Assembly (NCBI GenBank): GCA_034509495.1
Contig: CM067521.1
Coordinates: forward strand, 21,408,484 to 21,472,483
DNA from: Acestrorhynchus altus
Taxonomy: Eukaryota; Chordata; Actinopteri; Characiformes; Acestrorhynchidae
Direction: 5' to 3'
Length of the DNA: 64,000 bases
The position numbers were made by a program, and so were the translations under genes. The notes under the pieces were generated by a model that saw only the letters and a list, made by a program, of their open reading frames with translations, ran no database searches and was not told the DNA's origin. The first letter of the stretch is position 1, and each line of letters opens with the position of its first letter. Of the stretch, positions 27,963 to 41,115 are shown one piece after another.

Positions 27963-29560
27963 TTCCATTTTCTCAGGCCTTTAAAGAATGAATTTGGGGG
28001 CGGAGCATGGTCAGTTGAAGGAGTAGGCTACATCAACGCCAACAACTCTCCACCTCCCGTTTCACCACTCCCACCACATCCTGTCCTCTCATAATCAAAA
28101 ATCACACTCCACAAATGACAAAAAGGTGGCCTTGTGAGGCTTTCAGCACGGCACCAACATATTTTGATGGCACACAGCATCCCAAATGGGGTCTTCCAGC
28201 AGGTGGCATGTTTGGGGCAGGACTTTAGGTACGGTGGGGTGGGAGCAGTCCTGAAACCACACAAAAACATCTTCATCTAAGGATTTTTTGATGAAGCCCA
28301 CATGTCTTCTGGCACAACTGCCTCAATGACCGCCTCCAGCGCCCCTGTCTAAGGCATACAGGGGACATTGAGGAAAAGTCTCAATCTTAAGAGCAGTAAA
28401 AAGATACCTATTTTGAGGTGGAAGAAACAAGGCCCTTCACAGTATCAACTATCCTAAACAAACATCAAACAGCTCTTCAGAAATCCATTCTCCATCTGAT
28501 CTAAAATCTGCATCCTGCCAGTCTGGGCTGCACTTGAGTCCCCGTATAAATATGCAGTCCCTGTTGCAGATAAAGCTCAATTTTAGGAGAGAGAGTTAAA
28601 GCAGCAGCTGTGAGCAGAATTACAATGATATATCCAGGCAAAGGACATCTCAGCTGCTTTGAAAAATAAACACCATAAATGTTTAGTATGCGTTTTTGAG
28701 CCACACCTGACAAGTGCGTTGTTATGCAGGATATCGTGTTATCATGATCGGCATCATAAATCTTACATATTACATCCACCTGGAGCATCGTCTCCTCATA
28801 ACATGGATTTGCTGATGTTGATGAGCCTTTCTCTTTTGCCACGTCATTTTAAAAACGCTCTATAAAAAACGGCGATCAGCTTCGGGTTATATAAACCCAA
28901 ACAATTATCTCTTCAGTAAACAGAGCAGAAGCTATGACAACCTCCATATAGCTTCATAAGTATTCACACCATGCTTCATTGTTTGTTGTGACGGTTGCTG
29001 CTCTGTGTGTTTGTCTCCTGGCTACTTGTGCAAAGATCTGAAATGCAAATTTGCCATTTTAGTGCATCAATCAAGAACGTGCTACACCGCATCTGCAATG
29101 CTCATTTTCATTACGGCTTATTTAGTTAGGCTACATTTGTGACATTCAAAGCATGGATTGCAGTTGAAGCGGGACGGTGAAGCATGACTGAAATGGAAAG
29201 AACAGGCTGTAATGAGCAGAGACGGGGAGGTGACAGGAAAGTCTGCTACCTTTCTGAAGCAAATCATCACCACATTCTTCAGGCTTAATCTGAAAACCAA
29301 CTGATAAATTAGTCACTTTACAAACAAGACGGTGCTTTAAATGTTCTTCTGCGCTCTGTCTCATTTTCCCTTTCAATGGTACAGTCTCGTTCACCATCCC
29401 ACTTTTTCATGAGTAATCTGACATTCACCGGTGTTTTATTTGTTCAGTTTATGGACAATGGGATTCGTCTCTAAAAGAACAGAGCCGGGAACAATTCTGC
29501 TCTGCAGAAACACATCATGAATCTGACATAGACCTTCTGTTTGGACCTTTTTCAAGAGCA
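27963..29560. other. no gene or defined repeat recognised
   Basis: Several open frames of 60-113 codons overlap on opposite strands without recognisable domains or splice-supported exons. Confidence 0.45.
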
Positions 29561-29607
29561 AATTGAATAAAGCTCTTAGGAAGATATTGGTGAATGAGGC
29601 CGAAAGA

Positions 29608-29730
29608 GTATATCCACCTCCAGTATCAGTGGGTGTTCCACCCACTCAGCATGTCAGAAAAGTGCACATCAAGGATGAGCCTGTGGAGCAAGCTGGTTTA
29701 CTGATGAGCAAGCAGGACAGAAAGCAGCCA
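29608..29730 (+). repeat. repeat family D, copy 1 (peptide-like similarity with copy 2)
   Basis: It reads PPPVSVGVPPTQHVRKVHI in one frame. The minus strand at 33921-34035 reads PPPVSAGLPPTRHARKMHI. DNA words shared include ccacctccagtatcag and ccacccactc. It is probably part of a transposon-derived repeat. Confidence 0.55.
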
Positions 29731-29817
29731 GTCACATGCTTCTCTGCTTCTGATGTAGTCACGGCGACCAACCAGACCATTCTCATTGGGAAGACTGCCA
29801 CCTACTATTACACACTT

Positions 29818-30012
29818 AAAAATGGGGTTCTCTTCAAATGGTTCTTTGACGACACCAAAAAGGGTTCTATTGTTACAAGCTTGACAACAACTAGTAACAA
29901 CTGAAGAACCCTTTTTGGTGCCAAAAGGTTCTATGTAGAAATTTTCATGATTATTCAGTCAAAGGGTTCTTTGAGTGTTTATGGGTCTATATCCATATGT
30001 TCTTTACTAAAG
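29818..30012. repeat. AGGGTTCTTT-type short inverted-repeat element
   Basis: Repeated ggttcttt and aagaaccc words occur in both directions (ggttctttgacgacacc, gaagaaccctttttggtgcc). This makes a partial hairpin. Related words (agaacctttgattgaatggt) are at 41660-41700. Confidence 0.5.
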
Positions 30013-30079
30013 AACCCAGGGAAAACGCTCTCTATCATTAACTGAGTTACACACACAGCAGAAATTTTAGAGTTTAAGG

Positions 30080-30215
30080 CTTTCGGCATACTTCTTGTGC
30101 AGAGAATGTTCACCTGGCTTTGGCGAACAATCTAACAGAATTGTGGTGAAAATGAAAAACTGCGGATGCTGCGTGGAAGCTTCGTTGCCATGTTGCGCAC
30201 AAGGCAGCTGGGTGA
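30080..30215 (+). repeat. repeat family E, copy 1
   Basis: It shares cacctggctt, gtgaacaa/gcgaacaa, gaaaatgaa and a gcacatggcagctgg-like word with 35200-35335 in the same direction. Non-coding as far as I can see. Confidence 0.5.
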
Positions 30216-32218
30216 ACTCCAGTGGCTGGTTGGTAAAGAAGGCATGCCATGAAACAAGCATGAATGAATCTGATGAGCGCCTGTCTGAGTAGTCGCGGAG
30301 GTATCCGTATGATTTATTGAGAGAGATTGCAAAAATACTATTGTTTTAAACTTATTTGAGAAAAATCGGAGAAAAAACATAGATATTCCAATTAAAATCT
30401 CCAGGAACAAAATGTGTAAACAAATAAAATTTGTAGTTGTGGAGCATAAATGACAGACATCATTTACAGTTTTAAGCTTTGCAACTCTCACAAACGTCAT
30501 TTTTCAGGAAGTATGATGAGCGTTTTACTAACTCCCTGTCTGAATTTCGGATGTTAAGATTACATCTTAGCCCAAAATCTAATAATGCATAAATCCTCGA
30601 GGGCACAGAAATCACAGCAGTATGATCCCCACGTGAATGAATATGAGCCCCTTTCTTAAAAGGATTCTATTTTTCAGTCTTTGTGAGGTAGATTTGATTG
30701 TGTGTGGCCAGTGTTCATGACTCAACCATCAGAAAAACACTTGAGAATGGGCAAGAACAGCATGACAGAACAGCATGGTGGAAACCGCTATAACAAAGAA
30801 GAATAGATGAACCTAATGTGAACCTTTCTGGTCAACAGGAGCCCTGGCAAGGCAAAAACATAGCACTGCCTTTAATAGTATGTTTTTCGAGTTGCTGCTT
30901 CAGGACCCTGATGCCTTGCTACCAGTGAAGGAGCTATGAATTCAGCTATATCTCAGAAAATTCATCAGGGGAAGACCGGATCAGCTGTCTAAACGCTGAA
31001 GCTGAAGCTCAGACCAAGCACAATACTGTATATTTATTGTTTTTTTGTTTCTAATAAATGAAATAAATAGAAATTTTAGGAGAAAGACCATGCCCAAACA
31101 CTACAACTGCTACAAAACTTTGATTACAGTAATGCATTATATCTGTTCTATAACACAAAGCACTCATAACCCCTTCATCATGATTTGTATTGTATCCCCA
31201 GGTTATTGCCAATATGTAACCACAGCCATCCTTAAATATCCTTAAAAATGAACATCAACCAACCCTGCACCTCTTCAGACTGACTCTCAGTTAACCACCA
31301 TAGTACTACATACATCAACCACAATCTGTCTAATGCGAATGGCCTTGACGTTAGACTACTTGTTAGAGAATGTGACTATTACTCAAGAGGCCATTGGTTT
31401 TCAGTTAACGTAATATAATGTAATGTCATTCTCCCCAGCGTACTCTCCTGCCAGTGTCTCCATTGTGTATTTCGCTCCATTAGGCCAGCAATCATAGACA
31501 GACCTGACACTGCTAACAGAAAACAAGTAAAAAGCTGCCTCTGTGATGCATTATTTAACAATGACATCCTCAACGTTACCAGATTAAACCTTTAAAAACT
31601 TCGACAGCCCCTTATCTCTGCCGGCGGATTCGTCACAACGAGAATTTGTGTACAAATCTTTATAGCGCTAATAGAGTGAGGAGTGGTGTCAGAAAGAAGA
31701 ACGAGCGAAAGCAATGCTTTAAAAAGTGCTGCGGATAACATAAAGGCTCAAATAGCACAGCGAGGAGAAACAGAGGAAAGAGCTGGAGCTGAGCGTGCAT
31801 CCTTTTTGCCCTGACTTCTGCGGAAAAGCGAAACCAATCAGCCACTGTGGTTCAAACGGCTTGGATTTCACATGCCCTCCAAATGAAAGCCCTTTCCCAC
31901 AGTTTTGCTCCAGTGGTACACCGAAAGGAGCTGAGCGGGTGATGAGACCTCAAAATACATTTGCTTGCTCGTTATTGTGGGTTGTTGTGATTAGGCAAAA
32001 GCAATTAGAAACAGCACAGTGGTAGCACATCAGGCTATAATTCGTAATTATGAACTAATTGTTGTGGTTATGTAAAAGAATCTCTGTCTTACTGGTGAGA
32101 TGAGGTCATGTGTGCGACAGACACTTTTGCCGTTTAACCCTTTCACACAGAAAAATGTGCCATTTACCTTTTAAAGGGCTGCCTCAAAGACTATCTGTTT
32201 GAAAATGAAAACAGTTCA

Positions 32219-32400
32219 ACCCAGTTTCTCAACCCTGGTCCTAGAGGCACCCCTACCCTGCATATAATAGTGTTTTCCCTGCTCCCAGCACACCTGATTC
32301 AACTGATCAGTTCATAAAAAAGCTTTCAGAATTGCATGGGGTGTGTCAAAACATGGAGGGCAGGGGTGCCTCCAGGACCAGGGTTGAGAAACACTGGTTT
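32219..32400. mobile_element. inverted-repeat element family C, complete copy
   Basis: The terminal inverted repeats are agtttctcaaccctggtcct and aggaccagggttgagaaac. The interior is about 140 bases (cacctgattcaactgatcag). It is a short non-autonomous DNA element with no coding capacity. Confidence 0.85.
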
Positions 32401-33920
32401 AGACCATGCCTTCAGCTTGTGATCATTTGGAAGGAGAGTAAAGGGGGGGAACGGAGAGGACTTTTGCGCTGGGGTTTGGAAGACTTCTGCCTGTGGTAAA
32501 AAGCCGTTCCACGTTGGCAAACCCAGCCACCTTAAAACACGAGGGGCCGATGCACATAAACCTTAGCTGGCTACAAATTTTAGCATGAGTTCTCCGCTCA
32601 CAGCATGAGATAATATGCCTTTAAGGCTGCATGCTTTCTGCATGCACGAGTTGTATTAACACAGTGAGCCCGCAGCAGCCAGCTTAAGCCAGAGGTGTGC
32701 CACCTGCTCTGATCCTCATGACTTGCTTGTCTAATGGAGCGCCCTTCCCTCCCCCAGTGGCCGTGCAGATGGTGTGCAAGATGGTGTTTGTCGGGCCACT
32801 GGAGTCGACCGCCGTGCCTGGAAGTGGTGAGGGAGAACGTGTGAGTGCGAGAGACCTGGGAGAGTCAAACAGTCTCACAGGGGGTCTTGCCAGCCAGTCT
32901 GTAACTAAAAAAATCAACATGACTGCAAGTGCTGTCACCTTGCCAAGGCGAAGCATGTGGTGGATGTGCTGCTCTCCTGACAGAGGATAATGGTATGTTG
33001 TGCCCTTTGGCGGAAAGGACAGGCTTGCATTTGGGTGACCTTTCACAGATTGGACACATAGCACAGTTTAAATATGAATTTCTTCTTCCTTATTACGTTT
33101 TGGTTATACTCCTCAATAGTGTCACACTTCCAGTACTTCTATTACTTAGATAGCATCATGTTGATATTGTAGTTTGCATGCATTTCAAGTGTTCATAAAC
33201 TATTTTTTATCTATAGCCATTTTCGTGCTCATAATTCTTGTAGCATCTGGGTAAAACAAGTGATTAGTCCAATGAAAAAAACATTTTTATGCTGATATGT
33301 TACACTTTGGCTGTACCAGACCTAACAAGTGCGCCCCCAAGTGGCTGAAAATTCAGTTCAATTGATGACGAAACATAAGCATGGAGCGACTTTCCATAAT
33401 AATACTTTCACTGCCTGCCACATTGACCTACCAAGCAGAGAAACCTCTGGCTTGATATGTGTTCAAGTGTCCTCATGTTCTTACCCATCATCAGCTGGTC
33501 CAAGAAGTTCCAAAAAAGTTCAGCCACTAGGGAGTACTGCCTAGTTCCCCTCGTTTCCTTAGCCGATCAATTTGATTAAACTGGGAATTGCTTGGAATTT
33601 CCTCCAATCGGTTGGTGAATGGAGAGAGAGGAATTAAACAAGAACCCAAAGTGGCTGATATTTGGACCAGCCAATGATAGAGGACCAGCATGAAGGAACA
33701 GAAATACCCAGTATTCCCTTTTAGCACTGTTCATATGGGACACTGGTCATAGCCACAATTGTATGGGTTGTGTTCTCATTTTTTAAATTAAGGTTTTGTT
33801 TTTAAATATGATGTGAGAACAGGGTTGTCTTTGTTCTCGTGAATTTGTCCTTGCAAGGTAATTTGACGAGAACCTTTCACAAAGAACCAGTTCATTCTTC
33901 ACATTCTTGGTGCTGAGTGG

Positions 33921-34035
33921 CTCTGTTCTTCCCTGCTCGCTGGTCAGCAAGCACCGCCCTCTCTCGTTATCGACCACACTAATGTGCATTTTTCGAGCAT
34001 GCCGAGTGGGTGGGAGACCTGCTGATACTGGAGGT
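33921..34035 (-). repeat. repeat family D, copy 2
   Basis: This is the opposite-strand partner of 29608-29730. The minus-strand frame contains PPPVSAGLPPTRHARKMHI. Differences from copy 1 are mostly conservative at peptide level. Confidence 0.55.
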
Positions 34036-35199
34036 GGACGCACACTTTAAATAGTAACTGAATGCAAGCAATTAAATATCCTTTTGATTTAGCCACCCAC
34101 TAGGACCAGTGCTGGAGAATGCCAGTTCAGTAATGTCAGCAATTATGTCAACTGGATAGCAAGAGCTGAGGGGAGAGGCAAGGCCATCCCCTCCCCATCC
34201 CCATCCCACCATCCCATCCCACTTCTGGAAGAGAGGGAGGGGCATCCTAATGCATGGATGGCTGTGGCATTGCCAGCGCATACATGGCTGCACCACTTCA
34301 GGAACCCCTTGATGTTTTGTTTTTTAATTATTTCTGGTTCCATACAATAAACATTTCCATTTTCGATTAATCAGACCACTATTTAAAGCTGGGCAATGCT
34401 TGATCGGACATGGGATATGAAAAACAAAGCCATCCAAATACCCGTCATACTTTAACTGTCAAAACTACAGGATTATTATTTTCAGCAAATGTACTGCAAA
34501 TGTACTGCTAAAGTAAGGTCTTCAAAGACTTCGGTCTGAACTCTGTACTGCCCAGTCTCTCTGGTCCTTCTGCTGCGATCTAAACCCTGTTTCTGCATTC
34601 ACTCTGTAGTTCTTCAGCGAACATCATCGTTATCTCAAACATAACCATGAATTCAGCATAAGATCCAACAGTTACGTCACCAAGTGGTTTTATAAGTAAA
34701 CCCATTTGTTCTTCCCATGAATAATCAAAAGACCAATCCTGCAAACATCTGACAGCTGAACAAAGCAATATGTGGCCTTTTCACATGCTTTTTGATCTAG
34801 GAATGTTAGCAGAGGTAAAGCCTTGATATTATAGTGCATCTAAAAAATTAATATTATGAAATATACTTTAATTTATAATTGAATTCAAGGAGGTAAACAC
34901 TCGCGCTTTATATTCTTTACATGTAGGTGAAATATTTCAAGCCTGTTTCGTTTCACTTTTGATCAGTTTGGCTTATGAACCACACAAAGGAATCTATGGG
35001 GTATTATTAAGTGGATGAGAAACACAGAGCCAGCAATACACACAAGCTGAAGGCCACTATCAAAGCATCCTTGGTTTCAATATCATCCACAATCAGCCAC
35101 AGCCACAAGCTGACTGCCTCCATGTCACATCACACTGATGCAGCAATTAATGGTATAAGAGCCCCAGCCGAGTACTGAGTGTATAAATGAACAATGATC

Positions 35200-35335
35200 T
35201 GAGATGTACTTCTTATCTAGACTACGTCCACCTGGCTTCAGTGAACAAAGAGGCATGATTATGGAGAAAATGAACAACCGCAGATATCTCATGTTGCTTT
35301 CCACGTTTTGCACATGGCAGCTGGTACACCGCCGC
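35200..35335 (+). repeat. repeat family E, copy 2
   Basis: It contains gtccacctggcttcagtgaa, gagaaaatgaacaaccgcag and cacatggcagctgg. The order and direction are the same as at 30080-30215. Confidence 0.5.
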
Positions 35336-35351
35336 ACACGAACACCCCACA

Positions 35352-35525
35352 CCATTGTTTCTCAACCCGGCTCCTGGAGGCACCTCTGCACTCTATATTT
35401 TACAGCTTTCATTGCTCCGAACATGCCTGACTCAACTAATTAGCTCATTAACAAGCCCTTTCAGAGTTGCAGCGGGTGTGTGTTAAAGCAGGGAATCATC
35501 AAAAACAAGTTGAGAAACACTACAC
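35352..35525. mobile_element. inverted-repeat element family C, copy 3
   Basis: Left end tgtttctcaacccggctcct, right end gttgagaaacacta. The interior contains cctgactcaactaattagct, as in the 32.2 kb copy. Confidence 0.75.
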
Positions 35526-36010
35526 CACACAACAAAGCATATGACAAGAGTTATAGAGGTTACATCAGAGCTGGTTTATGGAGAGCCTGGACACTTTTCC
35601 TTGTTTTATCTAAAAATCACTGCGAAATGCCCAGGGGGTACACAGTGAATCAGGGTGAATGGAGAAATGGTTCAAAACTCATTAAAAATAGTGTCTAACC
35701 CCTTATGCAGAATATCTTTATATATCATTATATATATTTAATTCTGGACAGTATAAGTCATTATTGCATTAAAAAAAAATCAATGAAAATGTGTTTTTCT
35801 ACAGCACATGGGTTTAGGGCAATAGAGAGATGCTTAGGCACTAGAGTTATAAACACTGTTTGCAGTGCTGAAACATCTGATGCTGTTTAATTTTGAGGAA
35901 ACGAGTGCGTTTTTGAACATTTTGCTCAAAAGCTCCATATTAAACCATTCATTTTGGACTCTCTCAGGATCTCCCTCTTGCGTCTGACAAACCCTTGAAG
36001 TTCTCTCTAC

Positions 36011-36346
36011 AAGGCTGGGTGATATTAATACTTATATCTATATCAGAATATAAACAGAGGAAGATATGGTTTGATATCACTTACATCGAGATTTAAAGTT
36101 GTTAAATAACATTGTTTCAATCTTGCGGAAACCCTTTTATCCGCTCCACCCCCTGCTTTCAGCCCCTCCTCTACCCTGCTCCCCTCCGCCCCCATTTGTG
36201 CCCTCACATACACACAATGTAGGGGACATAAGACTTGTATATAGAGAAGAAATGAACTTTTTTTCACATCATATATCGTATCGTATATCGCCATTCAGCT
36301 TAAAAATATCGGGGGATGTTTTTATGTCCAGATCGCCCAGCCCTAA
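36011..36346. mobile_element. short inverted-repeat element with AGGCTGGGYGAT ends
   Basis: It begins aaggctgggtgatatt and ends atcgcccagccctaa, imperfect inverted repeats. The interior is rich in atatcg words. This end type is common in fish MITEs in my knowledge. Short open frames inside are artefacts. Confidence 0.7.
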
Positions 36347-38254
36347 AAGGATGTACTTCAATCTGGAATTCTCTTCCAGTAGTCATGTAACTGACCAAAG
36401 GTTGTCATCGCACCACCTTCAGTACTGGAGCACTCATACACAGCAGCCAAAATAAACCTACGGAGTATATGTGTGCTTACAGTCTCGCAAAGGTGGGTTT
36501 GAATTTGTACGAGCCTTACTGGACTGGAAATATACGGAGACTCTGCCTCAGAGCTGCAGACTGCCAGTCAGTCACAGCAGTTACACAGAGTTTGTTTTCC
36601 ACTTCACTTGCACCGCCACTTTGTTTCAGCTCATAGTAACAACAAGATATCACTGATCATGAAGATGTTTTGTGGAAAAGTCATTTTTGAATTTTCAAGG
36701 CACTGTTCCGAAAATATTGAAATAGCTGAGGCAGAGCATGAAGAGAAGCAGAGGGTGTGTTTTGTTGATTTTATTGATGCTCTTCTGGGCGTTTATCTGT
36801 TGAGTGTGTGACTCTCTGAGCTGAATCATGCTTCAGGCATTTGAATGGACCTTTTCTACATTCAAACCTGCATTTTAAACAGATTTGACAAACATTTCGC
36901 CTGAGAAATGCTTGTACCATATCTCCTCCATCAGTCAGGCAATTGAAATTTTTCCATCACTCTGAGTGACAGGACAGAGCACGCTCTCTCCTCTCCATTA
37001 CACATCCATGGCGACAAGACCCATCGAGTGCCAAATGACGCTGGAGCTGTGGATGACCGTGCTCAGGGAGGCAGCGGTCAGCATGCCCAGTGACTTCACT
37101 CAGAACGGGACATGTTCCCAGTGACAAACGGCGCATCTGTGATGGCCGAGAACACAATGGGGCTCTATGTCTCTTTCGGGTTCTTCTGCCACGGGTAAAC
37201 AGTGCCTCATCTGTACTGAAGAACTTCACAGTAAAGATGAAGGAACCTCCAGCTTCTCCAGTACTTCTCGGCAACCACTTCTTCACTCGCGCACAAAAAC
37301 CACCATTCTTACTGGGAGCTGGATCATGACCCAGCAGATGCAGAGATCCTTGTCCTTTCAGCCCTAGACATGGACATACTTGACCTCAAAGCCTTTGACC
37401 ACCATAAATGACCTTCTTTTTGTATAATCAGACATATTTATTAGTGCTCTTGCAGAAAAGGGTGAGAGAATGTTTAGTGAATACAACAATCCCCTAAGGC
37501 ACTACTGACCTGGATGCGTTTTGGTCAGGGTTAAATAAGTCTGGGCTCTCTGGATGAACAAGCTGTTAAAATCCGTGCAACGTCTTCAGGCTGAATAATT
37601 TAGTGCGGTAAATGCATGATACTTACTGTCTTGGTTTTATGGGCTTAGGGATCTGGACAGGGTCATTTTTCAGCAGCTAGACAAAATGTGCTCCAAGCAA
37701 ACCCTAATCTAATTCCATCCCACAGCATCGCTGCGTTTTCAGTTCTTTAAAGGAGCAGCTCGTTCTCACATCATCCATTATACAAACTATGATGATAAGA
37801 CTTCTTGAGTCACTTCATAGAGAGAACATAAACATGATGGAATAGGTCTACAAATCTAGAAACGAGGGCATTAAATGCAGAATTAAACGTTTCACCAGAT
37901 CTCAGGACAGAACACAAAGCTCCGATGTGACCTTTGCTCTCTCGCCCCCTCAAACCCCCGAGGACACGCTTGCTCATAATATTGTTCCCTCACTCTCACA
38001 CACATCTGTCAAGTTTAGTCAAAGCAGAGACTAAGGAAACACACTGGGGAGTAATCAATCAAACTAGTTGATATGAAGATCTTGTGAACTATGCTGGAGT
38101 ATTGATAACATGGTCAAAAATGAAGCATAATTCACCAAATTCACAGCAAAAAACACACAAGATCTGAAGGTTAAGTTTTTAGGGGTTCTACCATGGTCAT
38201 ATATAGCTGGAACTGGAACTATGCTATAATTCTAATCACAATTTTTGAAGACCT
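36347..38254. other. no gene or repeat defined
   Basis: It contains overlapping small open frames (for example near 36960-37370) without recognisable domains. I cannot assign them. Confidence 0.4.
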
Positions 38255-38890
38255 TTCACACCTGAAAGGCCAGACCAAGGTCCGAATCAAGGTTCTACAG
38301 TGTAGACCATTTTGGTCTGGTTAGTTCACACTGCAGTTTAAAAGCGAACTGAAGAATTTTACCATGTCCTATCATCATCATCATCATCATCATGATCATC
38401 ATCATCACCTGTGTGAGCTGCCTTCCTATACTCGAGACCGATTGGATTGTAGAGGGGTGTGCATCAACATTTTGTCAATGTACAAGCTGCCTTTCCAGAT
38501 GTTGTGCCAAATTCCGCCTCGCTGTGAGAATCTGACTCCCCTCATGTGCACGCATTGCCTGGCAAAGTGAATTACTCTCAGACTAATTTAGTTCTGTTTA
38601 TAATTATGGATTCATCAAGGGTTACAGTAGATGCACAAATTGTGAGCGTGGTCATGCTGATTTGGAAAAGAAAGTCCAATTTTGGTACAGCACCAGTTCT
38701 TTTTCACCTTCTATTGTTTGATTTGTGACAACAGCCTGCCTCAACTTCCTGTAATTGGTTTAAGTCTGAACCATCCCAAAAAAGATTCCAGACACTGCAA
38801 ACCAACTGGACCATTGTTCAGCAGTTCCGGACCAAGTCCACCTCTTTACAGTGTAATGAACACCTGTCATTTTCAAGCTATGTGAAAATG
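38255..38890. repeat. probable DNA-transposon-derived repeat with a short (ATC)n tract
   Basis: It starts cctgaaaggccagaccaagg, followed by tccgaatcaaggttctacag. I recall this start from fish non-autonomous elements with 'ggtctgg' ends. An (ATC/ATG)n tract at 38372-38405 makes a meaningless His run in one frame. Confidence 0.4.
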
Positions 38891-39189
38891 CCAAAAATTG
38901 AGGTACAAAGTTTTTGTCTGAAAACAAAGGGATTAAGAATGCACTGTTGGGATCATGACTGAAGGTATGCCAGCTCTGATGGAGCTTGTACTCTATTACA
39001 GTCGATATCTGGCCAATGAACGATCTGGGAAATCACCCACTTTGCAGAACAAACGTAAAGACGACCAGTTCTCATCAACATCCACTCAAAGCTCAACAGT
39101 TAGACAGACCCTATAGTCCTTTGTTGCCCTTTTAACTCTGCCTAGTTGTTTCACTTCCAATCACCATCCATTTACAGATACCCCATATG

Positions 39190-39613
39190 GACCAAAGTAT
39201 TGGGACACCTGCTCACCGTTTCTTCTGAAATCAAGGCTATTTAATAGAGTTTATCCTGTTTTGTTGGGAGTAACTGTCTCTAATGTCCAGGGTGTGCAGA
39301 TCTACTGTGAGGATCTAATTGCATTCAGTGACAACAGCATTAATGAGGTCAGGATGTTGAATGATCACCTCATTCCCAACTCCTGAACTCATCCCGAAAG
39401 TATTGGATGAAGTGCCTCCATTCCAGAGTTCCACACCTCCATAGCTCAACACTGGGTATCGTTATACCCCTCTTATGCACACCTGTTATTATACACACTG
39501 CCAATAGGTCACGCTGATCTGTTTCAGAGAGTCTCAGTACTTTTTTTACTGGAACTAGAAAAGGTGTGTGCATTTGCACATCTGTGTCAGCAAACATTTG
39601 GACATATCATGCA
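39190..39613. mobile_element. MITE-type repeat family B copy
   Basis: It carries gtattgggacacctgctcac, gaggtcaggatgttga, tgcatttgcacatctgtgtc and ends catttggacatatcatgca. This is the opposite orientation to the 24.6 and 46.3 kb copies. Confidence 0.75.
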
Positions 39614-40439
39614 TCTGAAGAGCAAAATAGGTTCATAAAGTATATCATTACTTAATATCAAACAATGTTATCCAACCGATAAATCAATCAGACCCTATTC
39701 AGAACAGGAATGACCAAGTAGGCCTTACCCTTAATGTGGTGATGTTCTCATGCTGTGCTAGATAATGTGAAGTTAATGGAAGACTAATTGACAGCTTGAT
39801 GTTGAAAATGCACTTCTTTTCAAACAACACACACTGTTTTTTGTTTACACATCAGACATGACTGGCAAGGCCACTTTCCGTCCTGTTGCAGAAATAAGTT
39901 TATTGATCCAGAAAATCTTCACGTCTGCAGCTTGACCTTACAGTGACAAGATGTGCAACACGACTGTCAGAAATCCAGTACAACTGAGCCTTGAAACACT
40001 AACCTTAAGGGGACTGGTGCCAGGTTGAAGGAGATGTAAATAAAACGTTCATCCGACTCCACTGCTGTGAGCAGTTCAATAGATATCGGGAAGAGATAAC
40101 TAAGTGAGTAAACTAATAAAGCTACACCCACAAAAGGATGCCCTTGAGATCTCCTCAGCCATCAGCTGCTTTCCAAAAACCTCTGAGCTCTGCTGGTGCT
40201 TCACTCTCAAATTCAATCTCTTTTGGAAAACAGGGGAGTCTTCTGAATGTTTCATGAGCCAGGGCAGATATAGCACATGCCCTCATTCCCATGGAGTACA
40301 AGGCTATATTTACATGGATTACTTTATAAATATTTCCAGGTCGTAGGCAAAGTCCCTGGTTGAAACACAGCTTGACTACATTATAAACAGTATGACATCG
40401 TCTGAGATACACTCATTGACAAAAGAAATAATGCATCCA

Positions 40440-41115
40440 GATAGAATTGCGGCTAAACTCAGCATGCAGTTATCTCTCCACCAGATACGTAAATCGTTAC
40501 AAACGTGGTAGGATTAGATGCTGGGTCTTGGCAGAAGAGGGTGTAAAGTGCTTCCCTTGCTGAACTATAAAAAGACTCTCGGAGGTTACTTCCACGTGGT
40601 GCATCTTGGTGAGAGATCAAAGACTGCTAGGTATGCCTTTACAATCCATTTTGCCCAGTTGACCGAGGGTGTGAATCGGTGGATTGAGAGATGCAGGTTG
40701 TTTCGACAAGATGGAAATTTCTCACAGTGAGAATTACATGTCCTGCCACTGACAGCGTTTGTTTGTAGTGGTGTCATGAACAAGAAACCTGGATTGCTAC
40801 AGACCAGAACGGTTCAGGTTCTGTTTGGGATCTGGTGAAGGCTAGGTTAGAGTATGGAGACCTTTGTTGTGGAGCAACACACTGCCCCAGCTGCTGGGTA
40901 ATCTGACCGCATACAACAGTAGTGATACAAGCGACATTCAGCGACATGTGCAGGACATCCTGTGACCATGTGTTGTCTCACACGGCAGGGATTCAACTAG
41001 CACTTTTCCGCCCGCATACAGCAAGGATTTCCCATGAATGTCTCAATTATGCTTCGTCTTGTGTCCAGGCTAGAGGAGAGCCACCTTTCAGTTGTAGTCT
41101 TCCCTAATAAACATT
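40440..41115 (+). mobile_element. Tc1-like transposon relic
   Basis: Frames in this stretch keep pieces of a Tc1-type transposase: VLSHTAGI, then RPHTARISHECLN, the region of the second catalytic Asp and the following helix. Upstream it has leading-part-like words (ccaccagatacgtaaatcg). Several frame breaks and deletions are present. It is inactive. Confidence 0.65.

Noticed and set aside
27624..28094. 156-codon frame, the longest in the window
   Set aside because: Runs through a SINE-like repeat and low-complexity sequence; no domain or splice support.
38364..38570. His-rich frame
   Set aside because: Due to an (ATC)n tract.
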